From positions 1 through 50,962 of the forward strand of contig NZ_SHLX01000053.1 of the NCBI RefSeq assembly GCF_004764705.1: a stretch of DNA of 50,962 nt, read 5' to 3'. Under the pieces are notes generated by a model that had not been told where the DNA came from, did not search any database, and was given only the letters and a program-made list of their open reading frames with translations. Source of the DNA: Paenibacillus cymbidii (GTDB lineage Bacteria > Bacillota > Bacilli > Paenibacillales > NBRC-103111). Shown here in pieces: positions 6,315 to 14,921 of the stretch. The position numbers were made by a program, and so were the translations under genes. Position 1 is the stretch's first letter; every line of letters starts with the position of its first letter.

Positions 6315-7016
6315 ATGCTGCAAGTATATCCCGCAGACGAACGCTACAAGGTCGATCTTGGCTGGCTGCGCGGCCGGCCGAGCTTCTCGTTCGGCGACTA
6401 TCAGGATCCGGCCAATACGGGCTTCGGCGTCCTGCGCGTCTGCAACGACGACTGGGTCGCGCCGGGCCGCGGCTTCGGCGCCCATCCGCACAGCGACATG
6501 GAGATCGTGTCGATTATCCTGCAGGGAACGATCCGCCACGAAGACAATCTGGGCCATATCGAAACGGCGGGAACCGGCGCCGTACAGCGCATGTCGGCGG
6601 GAACCGGCATCATTCACGCGGAGTACAACCCGTCCGACACGGAGCCGCTCGAGCTGCTCCAGCTCTGGTTCATGCCGCGCGAACGCGGCGCGACGCCAAC
6701 CTACGAAACGACCGCTTACGATACCTCCCGTCTGGTCGACAACCTGCTGCCGGTCGTGTCGCACGAAGCTTCCGCACAGGTCGCCTGGATCGGCCAGGAC
6801 ATGACGATTTATCTCAGCAGGCCGACGCGCGGCGCAACGCTCGTTCACCGGCAAGCGCCGGGACGCCGAATGTTCCTGTTCGTCATCGCCGGCGCGCTGG
6901 AAGCGAACGGGACGCCGCTTCGCACGCGCGATACCGCCCGCATTGAGGACATTGCCGAGCTGACGCTGCGGTCTTCTGCGGACGATACCTTTTTCATGCT
7001 GATCGACATGCCTTGA
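6315..7016 (+). CDS. Pirin family protein
   Basis: 233 residues, bicupin pirin fold. The metal ligands of the family are all present in the N-terminal cupin: His57 and His59 in AHPHSDMEIV, and His101 and Glu103 in IIHAEYNPS. Bacterial pirins bind Fe or another metal; some have quercetinase activity and others are redox-linked regulators, so the substrate is open. AAGGAGG precedes the ATG at 6315; an upstream in-frame start at 6228 lies in the preceding terminator and is rejected. A small unknown gene follows 20 bp later. Confidence 0.9.
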   Translation: MLQVYPADERYKVDLGWLRGRPSFSFGDYQDPANTGFGVLRVCNDDWVAPGRGFGAHPHSDMEIVSIILQGTIRHEDNLGHIETAGTGAVQRMSAGTGIIHAEYNPSDTEPLELLQLWFMPRERGATPTYETTAYDTSRLVDNLLPVVSHEASAQVAWIGQDMTIYLSRPTRGATLVHRQAPGRRMFLFVIAGALEANGTPLRTRDTARIEDIAELTLRSSADDTFFMLIDMP

Positions 7017-7036
7017 CCCAAAGGGGGCTTTTTCCG

Positions 7037-7363
7037 ATGAAAGAAACGTTTATCGTCAAACACGCCGTCGGCGGCAAAATTTACATCGACACCGCCAAAC
7101 GTCCGCTTGCGTATGAAGTAACGCCGCACGGCGACGGGTGGATGTTTGCCGTCGAGTGGCCGAATTGCGCCGACGTGGAGGAATTGCTGCGGCTGAAGCA
7201 GGAGCTGAACGTGTTTCTGTTCCACGAGTATGCCGACCGTCCGACGCGGAAAACATGGTATTACGTGAGCGACGGCCCCGTTGCCTATGACGCCGGCCGC
7301 GAGGTGCTGACGATTGTGGCGGCTTCGCGGATCGAGTACGTACCGGACGATTTCCTCAAGTAA
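7037..7363 (+). CDS. Hypothetical protein, 108 residues
   Basis: Not recognised. It is a soluble, mixed-composition protein starting MKETFIVKHAVGGKIYIDT, with aromatic residues in the middle (GWMFAVEWPNC, TWYYVSDGP) and ending VPDDFLK. No signal peptide, membrane segment or known motif was seen. AAGGGGG about 9 nt before ATG 7037 supports this start; a TTG at 7013 in the same frame overlaps the pirin stop. The tight spacing suggests cotranscription with the pirin gene. Confidence 0.7.
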   Translation: MKETFIVKHAVGGKIYIDTAKRPLAYEVTPHGDGWMFAVEWPNCADVEELLRLKQELNVFLFHEYADRPTRKTWYYVSDGPVAYDAGREVLTIVAASRIEYVPDDFLK

Positions 7364-7392
7364 AATTGTGCTATAATTCGGGAGGGGCTTGC

Positions 7393-8022
7393 ATGGGAAA
7401 CGTGGTCGTATGCGACCATCCGCTCATTCAGCATAAATTGACGTTTATTCGCGACGAACGGACCGATACGAAGCTGTTTCGCGAATGCGTGGACGAAGTG
7501 GCGACCCTGATGGCGTACGAGATCACCCGCGGCATCGCGCTTGCTCCGGTCCGTCTGCAGACGCCGGTCGGGCCGGCCGAAGGCTTGGCCATCCGGGGCC
7601 GGATGCCCGGACTCGTGCCGATTCTGCGGGCGGGGCTCGGCATGACGGACGGCATCCTCAAGGTGCTGCCCGCGGCCAAGATCGGCCATATCGGCCTGTA
7701 CCGCGATCCGGCCACGCTGCAGCCGGTCGAATACTACACGAAGCTGCCGGCCGACGCCGGCGAGCGGTTGCTGATCGTCATCGACCCGATGCTGGCGACG
7801 GGCGGCTCGGCGATCGCGGCGATCGACTACTTGAAGCGCCAGGGCTGCCGCGACATCCGGCTGATGTGCCTCATCGCCGCGCCGGAAGGCATTGCGGCGG
7901 TGCGCGAGGCTCACTCCGACGTCGATATTTACGTGGCGGCCATTGACGAGCGGCTCAACGACCACGGCTACATCGTGCCGGGGCTGGGCGACGCGGGCGA
8001 CCGGCTGTTCGGCACGAGGTAA
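7393..8022 (+). CDS. upp: Uracil phosphoribosyltransferase
   Basis: 209 residues, the normal length. It converts uracil plus PRPP to UMP in pyrimidine salvage. The PRPP-binding loop is IDPMLATGGSA, the uracil-binding C-terminus is YIVPGLGDAGDRLFG, and the N-terminus shows the usual HPLIQHKL and LAYE-like (MAYEITRG) segments. GGGAGGGG precedes ATG 7393. The position after glyA and before wecB and the atp operon matches Bacillus. A TGCTATAAT sequence at 7369-7377 lies so close to the ribosome site that it is doubtful as the main promoter. Confidence 0.95.
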   Translation: MGNVVVCDHPLIQHKLTFIRDERTDTKLFRECVDEVATLMAYEITRGIALAPVRLQTPVGPAEGLAIRGRMPGLVPILRAGLGMTDGILKVLPAAKIGHIGLYRDPATLQPVEYYTKLPADAGERLLIVIDPMLATGGSAIAAIDYLKRQGCRDIRLMCLIAAPEGIAAVREAHSDVDIYVAAIDERLNDHGYIVPGLGDAGDRLFGTR

Positions 8023-8085
8023 CGTATTTTTTTGAAGCGCCGGTCGATCATTCTTAACTTTGCGGAAGGACGGAACTTATCCCTT

Positions 8086-9231
8086 ATGAAACGAATCAAA
8101 GTCATGACCATATTCGGCACGCGCCCGGAGGCGATCAAGATGGCGCCGCTCGTGCTTGAGCTGCAGCGTCACCCGGAACAAATCGAGTCGGTCGTCTGCG
8201 TCACCGCGCAGCACCGGCAAATGCTCGACCAGGTGATGGAAGCGTTCCGCATCAAACCCGACTACGACCTTGACGTGATGCGGGACAAACAGTCGCTGCT
8301 GGAGACGACGGTGCGCGTGCTGCAAGGGCTCGATCCGGTGCTGCGCGAAGCGAAGCCCGACATCGTGCTGGTGCACGGCGATACGTCGACGACGTTCCTC
8401 GCCAGCTATGCCGCGTTCCTGCAGCAAATCCAGGTCGGCCACGTCGAAGCGGGCCTGCGCACGTGGAACAAGCTGTCGCCTTACCCGGAAGAAATGAATC
8501 GGCAGCTGACCGGCGTGCTCGCGGACCTGCATTTTGCGCCGACCGGCTGGTCCGGCGGCAACCTGAGCAAGGAAAGCAAGCCGGGAGCGTCGATCTACAT
8601 CACCGGCAATACGATTACCGACGTGCCGCGCTATACGGTGCGCGAAGGCTACAGCCATCCGATGCTCGACTGGGCGAAGGGCAAGCGGCTCATTCTGATG
8701 ACGGCGCACCGCCGCGAGTCGCAGGGCGAGCCGCACCGGCAAATTTTCCGCGCGGTGAAGCGCATTGCCGACGAGTTCGACGACATCGCCATCGTCTACC
8801 CGGTTCATCTCAATCCGGCCGTGCTCGGGCCAGCGCACGAAATTCTCGGCAACCATCCGCGCATTCAGCTGATCGAGCCGCTCGACGTCATGGACATGTA
8901 CAACTTTTATCCGCATACGCATATGATCCTGACCGATTCCGGCGGGCTGCAGGAGGAAGCGCCTTCGTTCGGCGTGCCGGTGCTGGTGCTGCGGGATACG
9001 ACCGAGCGCCCGGAAGGCGTCGAAGCGGGAACGCTTGAGCTGGTCGGCACGGACGAGGCGCTCGTGTACGAGCGGACGAAGGCGCTGCTGACCGACAAGG
9101 CGCTGTACGAGCGCATGAGCAATGCGGCCAATCCGTACGGAGACGGCCGTGCATCGGAGAGGATCGTGCAGGCGATCAAGCACCATTTCGGCCTTTCGCC
9201 CGACCGTCCTTTGCCGTTCGGCGCGAAATAA
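8086..9231 (+). CDS. wecB: UDP-N-acetylglucosamine 2-epimerase (non-hydrolysing)
   Basis: 381 residues from ATG 8086. It interconverts UDP-GlcNAc and UDP-ManNAc, the precursor of teichoic-acid linkage units and other surface polymers. FGTRPEAIKMAPL at the N-terminus, VHGDTSTTFLAS, HVEAGLRTWNK, TAHRRES and the C-terminal SGGLQEEAPSFGVPVLVLRDTTERPE match the family (B. subtilis MnaA). The start is uncertain. GGAAGGACGG is about 14 nt before ATG 8086, while a TTG at 8032 would add 18 residues lacking family similarity. It lies 63 bp after upp and 112 bp before the atp promoter. Confidence 0.94.
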   Translation: MKRIKVMTIFGTRPEAIKMAPLVLELQRHPEQIESVVCVTAQHRQMLDQVMEAFRIKPDYDLDVMRDKQSLLETTVRVLQGLDPVLREAKPDIVLVHGDTSTTFLASYAAFLQQIQVGHVEAGLRTWNKLSPYPEEMNRQLTGVLADLHFAPTGWSGGNLSKESKPGASIYITGNTITDVPRYTVREGYSHPMLDWAKGKRLILMTAHRRESQGEPHRQIFRAVKRIADEFDDIAIVYPVHLNPAVLGPAHEILGNHPRIQLIEPLDVMDMYNFYPHTHMILTDSGGLQEEAPSFGVPVLVLRDTTERPEGVEAGTLELVGTDEALVYERTKALLTDKALYERMSNAANPYGDGRASERIVQAIKHHFGLSPDRPLPFGAK

Positions 9232-9280
9232 ACCGGCAGGCTCCGACTATACAGTTGTACTGCTTGGTTTGGAGGCGGCG

Positions 9281-9305
9281 AAATCCCTTATTTTACAAGG
9301 GTTTT
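9281..9305 (+). terminator. Weak hairpin after wecB
   Basis: AAATCCCTT (9281-9289) and AAGGGTTTT (9297-9305) form an imperfect stem with a T-rich 3' side, between wecB and the atp promoter. Termination is likely but weak. Confidence 0.4.
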
Positions 9306-9342
9306 CGGCGTTTCGTTCACATAATGTTTGGATTTAATAGAA

Positions 9343-9372
9343 TTGACAAACGGGACTTTGCTTGGATAAAAT
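9343..9372 (+). promoter_or_regulatory. Promoter of the atp operon
   Basis: Consensus TTGACA (9343-9348), an 18-bp spacer and TAAAAT (9367-9372). It lies 65 bp before atpZ and is the best sigma-A match in the window, fitting a highly expressed operon. Confidence 0.85.
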
Positions 9373-9436
9373 AAATAAGGATTGTCGGGGGGACTCGGTC
9401 TGTCCTTCTGGCCTTTCCGGCGAAAGTGGCGCTGAT

Positions 9437-9667
9437 ATGGACAAAAAAACGGACGACAATCCGTGGCGCGGATTATGGCTCGTCAGTGCGATGGGCGTGG
9501 ATCTGGCCGTACTCGTTGTTGCCGGTTATTATCTCGGCTCCTATGTCGGGAACTGGTTCGGCGGTTCGGTGTTCTGGAAGCTCGGCGGTGTGCTGCTCGG
9601 CCTTGTAGCCGGCGGATACAGCATCGCTTATCTCATCAAGCGCTTCACGGAGGATCCTCATGCATGA
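9437..9667 (+). CDS. atpZ: AtpZ/AtpI family protein (AtpZ)
   Basis: 76 residues with two transmembrane helices (WLVSAMGVDLAVLVVAGYYL, then the Gly-rich VFWKLGGVLLGLVAGGYSI) and a short charged tail. It is the first gene of the atp operon and overlaps atpI by 8 bp. In alkaliphilic Bacillus, AtpZ and AtpI together have been linked to Mg2+ uptake and rotor assembly. The ATG at 9437 is chosen because the helix begins soon after; its ribosome site is poor. A TTG at 9362 would place the start inside the promoter. Confidence 0.8.
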   Translation: MDKKTDDNPWRGLWLVSAMGVDLAVLVVAGYYLGSYVGNWFGGSVFWKLGGVLLGLVAGGYSIAYLIKRFTEDPHA

Positions 9668-10034
9668 CTATACCGGTCAAGTCATCAAGACCGCGCGGAT
9701 TACGTTGTTTTTTTTGTCGCTTTGCCTTGTCGTATGGGCTCTAATGCCGTCGATTCGGCCGCAAGTCGGAGGGCTGATGGTCGGTGTTGTCGCCAGTATC
9801 GTTAACGGCATTTTCCTCGCCTGGAAAGTCAATCGCGTCGGGCAAGCGGCGATCGAGCCAAGCAAGCGTAAAGTAGGGCTCGGCTTTCTTACCCGGGCAG
9901 CCGTCGTGGTCCTCAGTGTAATCGTTTCCGAGCGGCTGCATTTGAGCCTCGCCGCAACCGTAGCGGGATTATTTTCTTTCCAATTGGCAACACTTTTATT
10001 GGGCATTATTACCTTGCGCAAGAAACCTGAATGA
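9660..10034 (+). CDS. atpI: ATP synthase subunit I
   Basis: 124 residues with four hydrophobic helices, the size and topology expected of Firmicute AtpI, which assists assembly of the c-ring. It overlaps atpZ by 8 bp, so the two are translationally coupled. A gap of 124 bp precedes atpB and contains only weak GC-rich self-complementarity. Similarity in this family is low, so the call leans on position and topology. Confidence 0.82.
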   Translation: MHDYTGQVIKTARITLFFLSLCLVVWALMPSIRPQVGGLMVGVVASIVNGIFLAWKVNRVGQAAIEPSKRKVGLGFLTRAAVVVLSVIVSERLHLSLAATVAGLFSFQLATLLLGIITLRKKPE

Positions 10035-10158
10035 CCGACCGGTCCGGTTAGGCCGATGTGCAGTCGACCTGGCGCTGCCGCAGCATCAAGCGGCAAGCGG
10101 GCGGCTTTGCGTTACTAGATCGCAACGACGAAGCTGGAAAGGGGTGAAACAACACAAC

Positions 10159-10950
10159 ATGCATAGCTCACCGGTAATTCAGCTCGGGGGTCTCAATTTC
10201 GACCTGGCGGCGATCGCGATGATTCTGGTTACGTTCCTCATCGTGTTCCTGCTCGCCCTCGCCGGCACCCGCCGATTGTCTGTCGATAAGCCCGGCAAGT
10301 TGCAGAACTTCCTGGAATGGGTCGTCGAATTCGTAAGAGGGATCGTCGCCAGCAACATGGACATGAAGCAAGGCCGTTCGTTCGTCATGCTCGGCATTAC
10401 GCTGATCATGTTTATTTTCGTGGGCAACATGCTGGGATTGCCGCTCACCTTCGTATCGGGTCACGAGCATCCGCCGATCGTCTTCGGACACGAGGTGTCG
10501 GTTGACGCGTTCACGGCGGCGCACGATCAAGGCAAGCACGAAGTCGAAATTTCATGGTGGAAATCGCCGACCGCCGACGCATCCGTTACGATGGGGCTGG
10601 CGCTGATCGTTATCGTCATGTCGCACTTCCTCGGCGTTACGCGCAACACGAAGCATTACTTCAAGCACTATGCGCAGCCGTCCATCGCGTTCCTGCCGAT
10701 CCACCTGATCGAACAATTCGCGAACCTGCTGACGCTTGGTCTTCGTCTTTTCGGCAACATTTTCGCCGGTGAAGTCATGATCGCCGTCATCGCTCAGCTT
10801 CCGTTCTACGTCGCATGGCTGCCGCTTTCGGTATGGCAGGGCTTCTCCGTATTTGTCGGCGCGATTCAGGCGTTCGTTTTCGTAATGTTGACGATGGTGT
10901 ACATCGGCGGCAAAATTACGCACGAGGAACATGCCGAAGCGAAACACTAG
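10159..10950 (+). CDS. atpB: ATP synthase Fo subunit a
   Basis: 263 residues from ATG 10159; a GTG at 10144 overlaps the AAAGGGGTG ribosome site and is less likely. The membrane stator forms the proton half-channels. The essential Arg lies in LGLRLFGNIFAGEV and the C-terminal helix has QAFVFVMLTMVYIG. HFLGVTRN and LPIHLIEQFANLLTLGLR are typical of the family. The C-terminus is His/Glu-rich. Confidence 0.95.
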   Translation: MHSSPVIQLGGLNFDLAAIAMILVTFLIVFLLALAGTRRLSVDKPGKLQNFLEWVVEFVRGIVASNMDMKQGRSFVMLGITLIMFIFVGNMLGLPLTFVSGHEHPPIVFGHEVSVDAFTAAHDQGKHEVEISWWKSPTADASVTMGLALIVIVMSHFLGVTRNTKHYFKHYAQPSIAFLPIHLIEQFANLLTLGLRLFGNIFAGEVMIAVIAQLPFYVAWLPLSVWQGFSVFVGAIQAFVFVMLTMVYIGGKITHEEHAEAKH

Positions 10951-11053
10951 CACGAGGGTAACAACCTTGTCCGGCAACCGGACAAGTGCGATACAGCAGT
11001 AAGGCAAGATCGGTCCACAACCACATTTTCAAAAATCGAGGAGGATTTTCACA

Positions 11054-11278
11054 ATGGGAGCATTGGCACTTGTTGCAGCAGCAATCGTATTTGGTCTGGG
11101 TGCGCTTGGCGCAGGTATCGGTAACGGTTTGATCGTCGGTCGTACGGTAGAGGGCATTTCCCGCCAGCCTGAGCTTCGCAACGTTCTGCAAACCACGATG
11201 TTCATCGGTATCGGTGTCGTCGAAGCACTGCCGGTTATCACGCTCGTCTTGGCGTTCATGTTCTACGGTGCACGCTAA
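11054..11278 (+). CDS. atpE: ATP synthase Fo subunit c
   Basis: 74 residues, a two-helix hairpin. Helix 1 carries a Gly-rich packing motif (GALGAGIGNG), the polar loop is RQPE, and the ion-carrying carboxylate is Glu57 in GIGVVEALPVI. Residues typical of sodium-binding c-rings are not evident, so proton coupling is expected. The alkaliphile-specific Ala motif in helix 1 is also absent. GAGGAGG-like GGAGGATTTTCACA precedes the ATG. A 103-bp gap separates it from atpB. Confidence 0.96.
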   Translation: MGALALVAAAIVFGLGALGAGIGNGLIVGRTVEGISRQPELRNVLQTTMFIGIGVVEALPVITLVLAFMFYGAR

Positions 11279-11368
11279 TCGTATAAGATAAGGTTTGGCG
11301 CGGAAGGCCTGAGTCGTCCACGCCTTCATTATGTCTGAGAGAGTCTCGCGGGAAGGGAGTGACCCACA

Positions 11369-11869
11369 GTGGGTTTGGATGCTATCGGTTTTCACTGGGA
11401 AACGACGGTCATCGCGATCATCGCGTTCCTGCTGCTTTTATGGCTGCTTAGCAAATACGCTTTCGGTCCGCTGTTCGGCATTATGGAGCAGCGCCGTCAG
11501 TTGATCGAGGATCAGATCGGCACCGCCGAGCGCAACCGCCAGGAAGCGCAGGCATTGCTTGCCGAGCAACAACAAGCGATCCAGAACGCGCGCAAGGATG
11601 CGCACGAGATTCTGGAGCAAGCCCGCAAGACGAGCGGCAAACAAGCCGACGAGCTGATCGCCGCCGCCAAAGCGGAAACCGTCCGCCTGAAGGAAGAAGC
11701 GCTTCGCGATATCGAAACCGAGAAGAACAAAGCCGTTGCCGCCTTGCGCAGTCAAGTCAGTGCAATGTCCGTCCTGATCGCGTCGAAGATCATCGAGAAG
11801 CAAGTCGACGAGAAAGCGCAGCAGGAGCTGGTTGAGAAATACCTCAAAGAGGTAGGAGGCAACCTATGA
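11369..11869 (+). CDS. atpF: ATP synthase Fo subunit b
   Basis: 166 residues. One N-terminal membrane helix (VIAIIAFLLLLWLLSKYAF) is followed by a long charged coiled coil that forms the peripheral stalk. GTG start at 11369, preceded by GGGAAGGGAGTG. The stop overlaps the atpH ATG (ATGA), indicating coupled translation. Length is normal for Bacilli. Confidence 0.94.
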   Translation: MGLDAIGFHWETTVIAIIAFLLLLWLLSKYAFGPLFGIMEQRRQLIEDQIGTAERNRQEAQALLAEQQQAIQNARKDAHEILEQARKTSGKQADELIAAAKAETVRLKEEALRDIETEKNKAVAALRSQVSAMSVLIASKIIEKQVDEKAQQELVEKYLKEVGGNL

Positions 11870-12414
11870 GCGACTCGATCGTAGCGAAACGATACGCCCG
11901 CGCGCTGTTCGAGGTAGCGAAGGAACAGCAAGCGGTCGCTCAAGTGGATGATGAGCTGACGGCCGTCGTAGCGGCCATTAAAGCCAATGCCGAATTCGAG
12001 AAGCTGCTGCAGCATCCGAATTTCGACACGGCGAATAAAATCGATTTGCTGCGCACCGTGTTCGAAGGCAAACTGTCGGACGCGGTGTTCCAGACGCTTG
12101 CGCTGTTGATTGAACGCGGGCGCGAGACGATGTTCGGCGACCTGCGCGACGCTTATCTCGCGATCGCCGATCAGGAGCTTGGTCAGGCGAAGGCGATTGT
12201 CACGACGCCGGCGCCGCTCTCCGCGGAGGAAACGAAAGAAATCGCGAGCCATTTCGGCAAGCTGACCGGCAAAACGATTCGCGTTGAAAACGTCGTCGAC
12301 AAAAGCCTTATCGGCGGCATGACGGTGCGCATCGGCGACCGCTTGTACGACGGAAGCTTGTCCGGCAAGCTGGCGCGCATGCAGAAATCGCTGTTGGTAT
12401 CGCAAGCATTTTAG
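11866..12414 (+). CDS. atpH: ATP synthase F1 subunit delta
   Basis: 182 residues. The N-terminal helical domain starts VAKRYARALFEVAKEQ, and the C-terminal region ends with the conserved VVDKSLIGGMTVRIGDRLYDGSLSGKLARM. It connects the b-stalk to the top of the alpha3beta3 head. It overlaps atpF by 4 bp; the ribosome site GGAGGCAAC lies in the atpF end. Confidence 0.95.
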   Translation: MSDSIVAKRYARALFEVAKEQQAVAQVDDELTAVVAAIKANAEFEKLLQHPNFDTANKIDLLRTVFEGKLSDAVFQTLALLIERGRETMFGDLRDAYLAIADQELGQAKAIVTTPAPLSAEETKEIASHFGKLTGKTIRVENVVDKSLIGGMTVRIGDRLYDGSLSGKLARMQKSLLVSQAF

Positions 12415-12430
12415 AATGGGGTGACATTCG

Positions 12431-13945
12431 TTGAGTATCAAACCGGAAGAAATCAGCACGCTGATCAAACAGCAGATTGAACAATATAAATCCGAGATCC
12501 AGGTCGTGGACGTGGGCACCGTTATCCAGGTCGGTGACGGTATCGCGCGCGCGCACGGTCTTGAGAACGCGATGGCGGGCGAGCTGCTCGAATTCTCCAA
12601 CGGCGTTATGGGGATGGCGCTCAACCTCGAAGAAAACAACGTCGGTATCGTTATCCTGGGCCCGTATAAGGACATCCGTGAAGGCGACCAGGTGAAACGC
12701 ACCGGCCGCATCATGGAAGTGCCGGTCGGCGAAGCTTTGCTCGGCCGCGTCGTCAACGCGCTGGGCCAGCCGATCGACGGCAACGGTCCGATCGCCACGA
12801 CGGCATTCCGTCCGGTCGAATCTCCGGCGCCTGGCGTTATGGCGCGTAAGTCGGTTCACGAGCCGATGCAAACGGGCATCAAGGCGATCGACTCGATGAT
12901 TCCGATCGGCCGCGGCCAACGGGAATTGATCATCGGCGACCGCCAAACCGGTAAAACGACGATCGCGATCGACACGATCATCAACCAGAAGGGCAATGGC
13001 ATGAAGTGTATCTACGTTGCCATTGGCCAGAAGCAATCGACGGTTCGTCAAGTTGTCGAAACGCTGCGCAAGAACGGCGCGCTCGACTACACGATCGTCG
13101 TCAGCGCGAGCGCATCCGAGCCGTCGCCAATGCTGTTCCTGGCGCCGTATGCCGGCTGCGCAATGGGCGAATACTTCATGTATAAAGGCGAGCACGTGCT
13201 CGTGATTTATGACGACTTGTCGAAGCAAGCGGCCGCATACCGCGAGCTTTCGCTCTTGCTCCGTCGTCCTCCGGGCCGGGAAGCTTTCCCGGGCGACGTC
13301 TTCTACTTGCATTCCCGTCTGCTCGAACGCGCAGCCAAGCTGAACGATTCGCTCGGCTCCGGTTCGCTGACGGCGCTTCCGTTTATCGAGACGCAAGCGG
13401 GCGACGTTTCGGCGTACATCCCGACGAACGTTATCTCGATTACGGACGGCCAGATCTTCCTCGAAGCCGACTTGTTCTATTCGGGTCAACGTCCGGCGGT
13501 TAACGTCGGTATCTCGGTATCCCGGGTAGGCGGTTCCGCACAAACGAAGGCGATGAAGAAGGTTGCAGGCACGATCAAAACCGACTTGGCCCAATACCGC
13601 GAGCTCGCGGCGTTCGCCCAGTTCGGCTCCGACCTCGACAAATCGACGCAAGCCCGTTTGTCGCGCGGTCAACGCACGATGGAATTGCTGAAGCAGGGCG
13701 TAGGCGAACCGTTCTCGATGGAACGCCAGGTCGCCAGCATCTATACGGTTACCCGCGGTCATCTGGACGATGTGCCGATCGTCGACATCACGCGCTTCGA
13801 GAAAGAGTTCCTCGCTTTCGTCGATTCGAGCTATCCGCAAGTGCTGACGTCGATCCGCGATTCGAAAGACTTGTCGGCGGATACCGAGAAACTTCTGGTA
13901 GAAGCGATCGAGAAGTTCAAAAAGAGCTTTGCCCCTTCGGCGTAA
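12431..13945 (+). CDS. atpA: ATP synthase F1 subunit alpha
   Basis: 504 residues, normal length. The Walker A motif is GDRQTGKT at 169-176. The alpha-specific SASEPSPMLFLAPYAGCAMGEYF and the C-terminal RLSRGQRTMELLKQ segments are present. It binds nucleotide non-catalytically and forms the hexameric head with beta. It starts with TTG at 12431 after GGGGTGACATTCG; no ATG gives the conserved N-terminus MSIKPEEIS. Confidence 0.97.
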   Translation: MSIKPEEISTLIKQQIEQYKSEIQVVDVGTVIQVGDGIARAHGLENAMAGELLEFSNGVMGMALNLEENNVGIVILGPYKDIREGDQVKRTGRIMEVPVGEALLGRVVNALGQPIDGNGPIATTAFRPVESPAPGVMARKSVHEPMQTGIKAIDSMIPIGRGQRELIIGDRQTGKTTIAIDTIINQKGNGMKCIYVAIGQKQSTVRQVVETLRKNGALDYTIVVSASASEPSPMLFLAPYAGCAMGEYFMYKGEHVLVIYDDLSKQAAAYRELSLLLRRPPGREAFPGDVFYLHSRLLERAAKLNDSLGSGSLTALPFIETQAGDVSAYIPTNVISITDGQIFLEADLFYSGQRPAVNVGISVSRVGGSAQTKAMKKVAGTIKTDLAQYRELAAFAQFGSDLDKSTQARLSRGQRTMELLKQGVGEPFSMERQVASIYTVTRGHLDDVPIVDITRFEKEFLAFVDSSYPQVLTSIRDSKDLSADTEKLLVEAIEKFKKSFAPSA

Positions 13946-13961
13946 GGGAGGATGATCATAC

Positions 13962-14825
13962 GTGGCTAAAGGATTGCGCGAGATCAAACGCCAAATCAAG
14001 AGCAAGCAAAACATGAAGCAAACGACCAAAGCGATGGAGATGGTTGCCGCATCCAAGCTGCGCAAAGCGCAGCAGGCTGCGGAAGCCGCCCGTCCTTATG
14101 CGGATAAAATGAAAGAAGTCGTCTCCAGCATTGCGGCCGGCACGAAGGGCGTCAAGCACCCGATGCTGCAAACGCGCGAAGTGAAGCGGACCGGTTATCT
14201 GGTCATCACTTCCGACCGCGGCTTGGCGGGCGGCTACAACGCCAACGTGCTGCGCAAGGTAATGGCGGAAATTCGCGAGAAGCACAAGTCGCCTAGCGAA
14301 TACGCGATTTTCGTCATCGGACGCAAAGGCCGCGACTTCTTCAACAAGCGGGGCATCCCGATTGTCAGCGAAGTAACGGGTTTGAGCGATTCGCCGACGT
14401 TCGCCGGCATCAAGTCGGTGGCGGCGCAAGCGGTAGGCAACTTCGAGAAGGGGTTGTATGACGAGTTGCACCTCGTGTACAACAAATTCAACAATGCCGT
14501 CTCGCAGACGCCGGTGATCCGTCAGCTGCTGCCGCTTGGCGATGTCGAGTCGGGCAAGGGCGGTCCGTCCGCGCAATACGAATACGAGCCGTCGCCGGAA
14601 GGCGTGCTGGAAGTGCTGCTGCCGAAGTATGCGGAAACGCTGATCTACAGCGCGGTGCTGGAAGGCAAGGCGAGCGAGTTCGGCGCACGGATGTCGGCGA
14701 TGAACAGCGCAACGAAAAACGCGACGAAGATGATTGCCGATCTTACCCTGACGTACAACCGCGCGCGTCAAGCCGCGATTACGCAGGAAATTACGGAAAT
14801 CGTCGCCGGCGCGAACGCGATATAA
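13962..14825 (+). CDS. atpG: ATP synthase F1 subunit gamma
   Basis: 287 residues forming the central shaft. The N-terminal coiled coil GLREIKRQIKSKQNMKQTTK, the TSDRGLAGGYNANV core and the C-terminal NKATKN-like (MNSATKNATKMI) and YNRARQAAITQEITEIVAGA helix are diagnostic. GTG start at 13962 with GGGAGGATG before it. A 96-bp gap holding a stable hairpin separates it from atpD, the largest gap after atpE in the operon. Confidence 0.96.
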   Translation: MAKGLREIKRQIKSKQNMKQTTKAMEMVAASKLRKAQQAAEAARPYADKMKEVVSSIAAGTKGVKHPMLQTREVKRTGYLVITSDRGLAGGYNANVLRKVMAEIREKHKSPSEYAIFVIGRKGRDFFNKRGIPIVSEVTGLSDSPTFAGIKSVAAQAVGNFEKGLYDELHLVYNKFNNAVSQTPVIRQLLPLGDVESGKGGPSAQYEYEPSPEGVLEVLLPKYAETLIYSAVLEGKASEFGARMSAMNSATKNATKMIADLTLTYNRARQAAITQEITEIVAGANAI

Positions 14826-14850
14826 AAAGCTTGTTGGGAATATTCGGGGC

Positions 14851-14901
14851 CCCGCCAAAGTAGCCGGAGTGAGCTTCGAAGCTTCACGTCACTTTGGTGG
14901 G
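14851..14901 (+). other. mRNA hairpin between atpG and atpD
   Basis: CCCGCCAAAGT (14851-14861) pairs with ACTTTGGTGGG (14891-14901). Inside lies GTGAGCTTCGAAGCTTCAC, which folds further into a near-perfect hairpin. There is no T-run on the plus strand, so it is not a normal terminator. It could slow RNase decay, act as a processing site or attenuate between segments of the operon. Its position just before the atpD ribosome site (GGAGGGT) suggests it influences the amount of beta subunit; this is inference. Confidence 0.6.
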
Positions 14902-14921
14902 ATTATTTAGGAGGGTATCAA

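Noticed and set aside
7369..7377. Extended -10 TGCTATAAT before upp
   Set aside because: The implied transcription start would fall within or after the ribosome site; not accepted as main promoter.
11054..11278. Sodium-translocating c-ring
   Set aside because: Residues around Glu57 (VVEALPV) do not show the polar sodium-ligand pattern.
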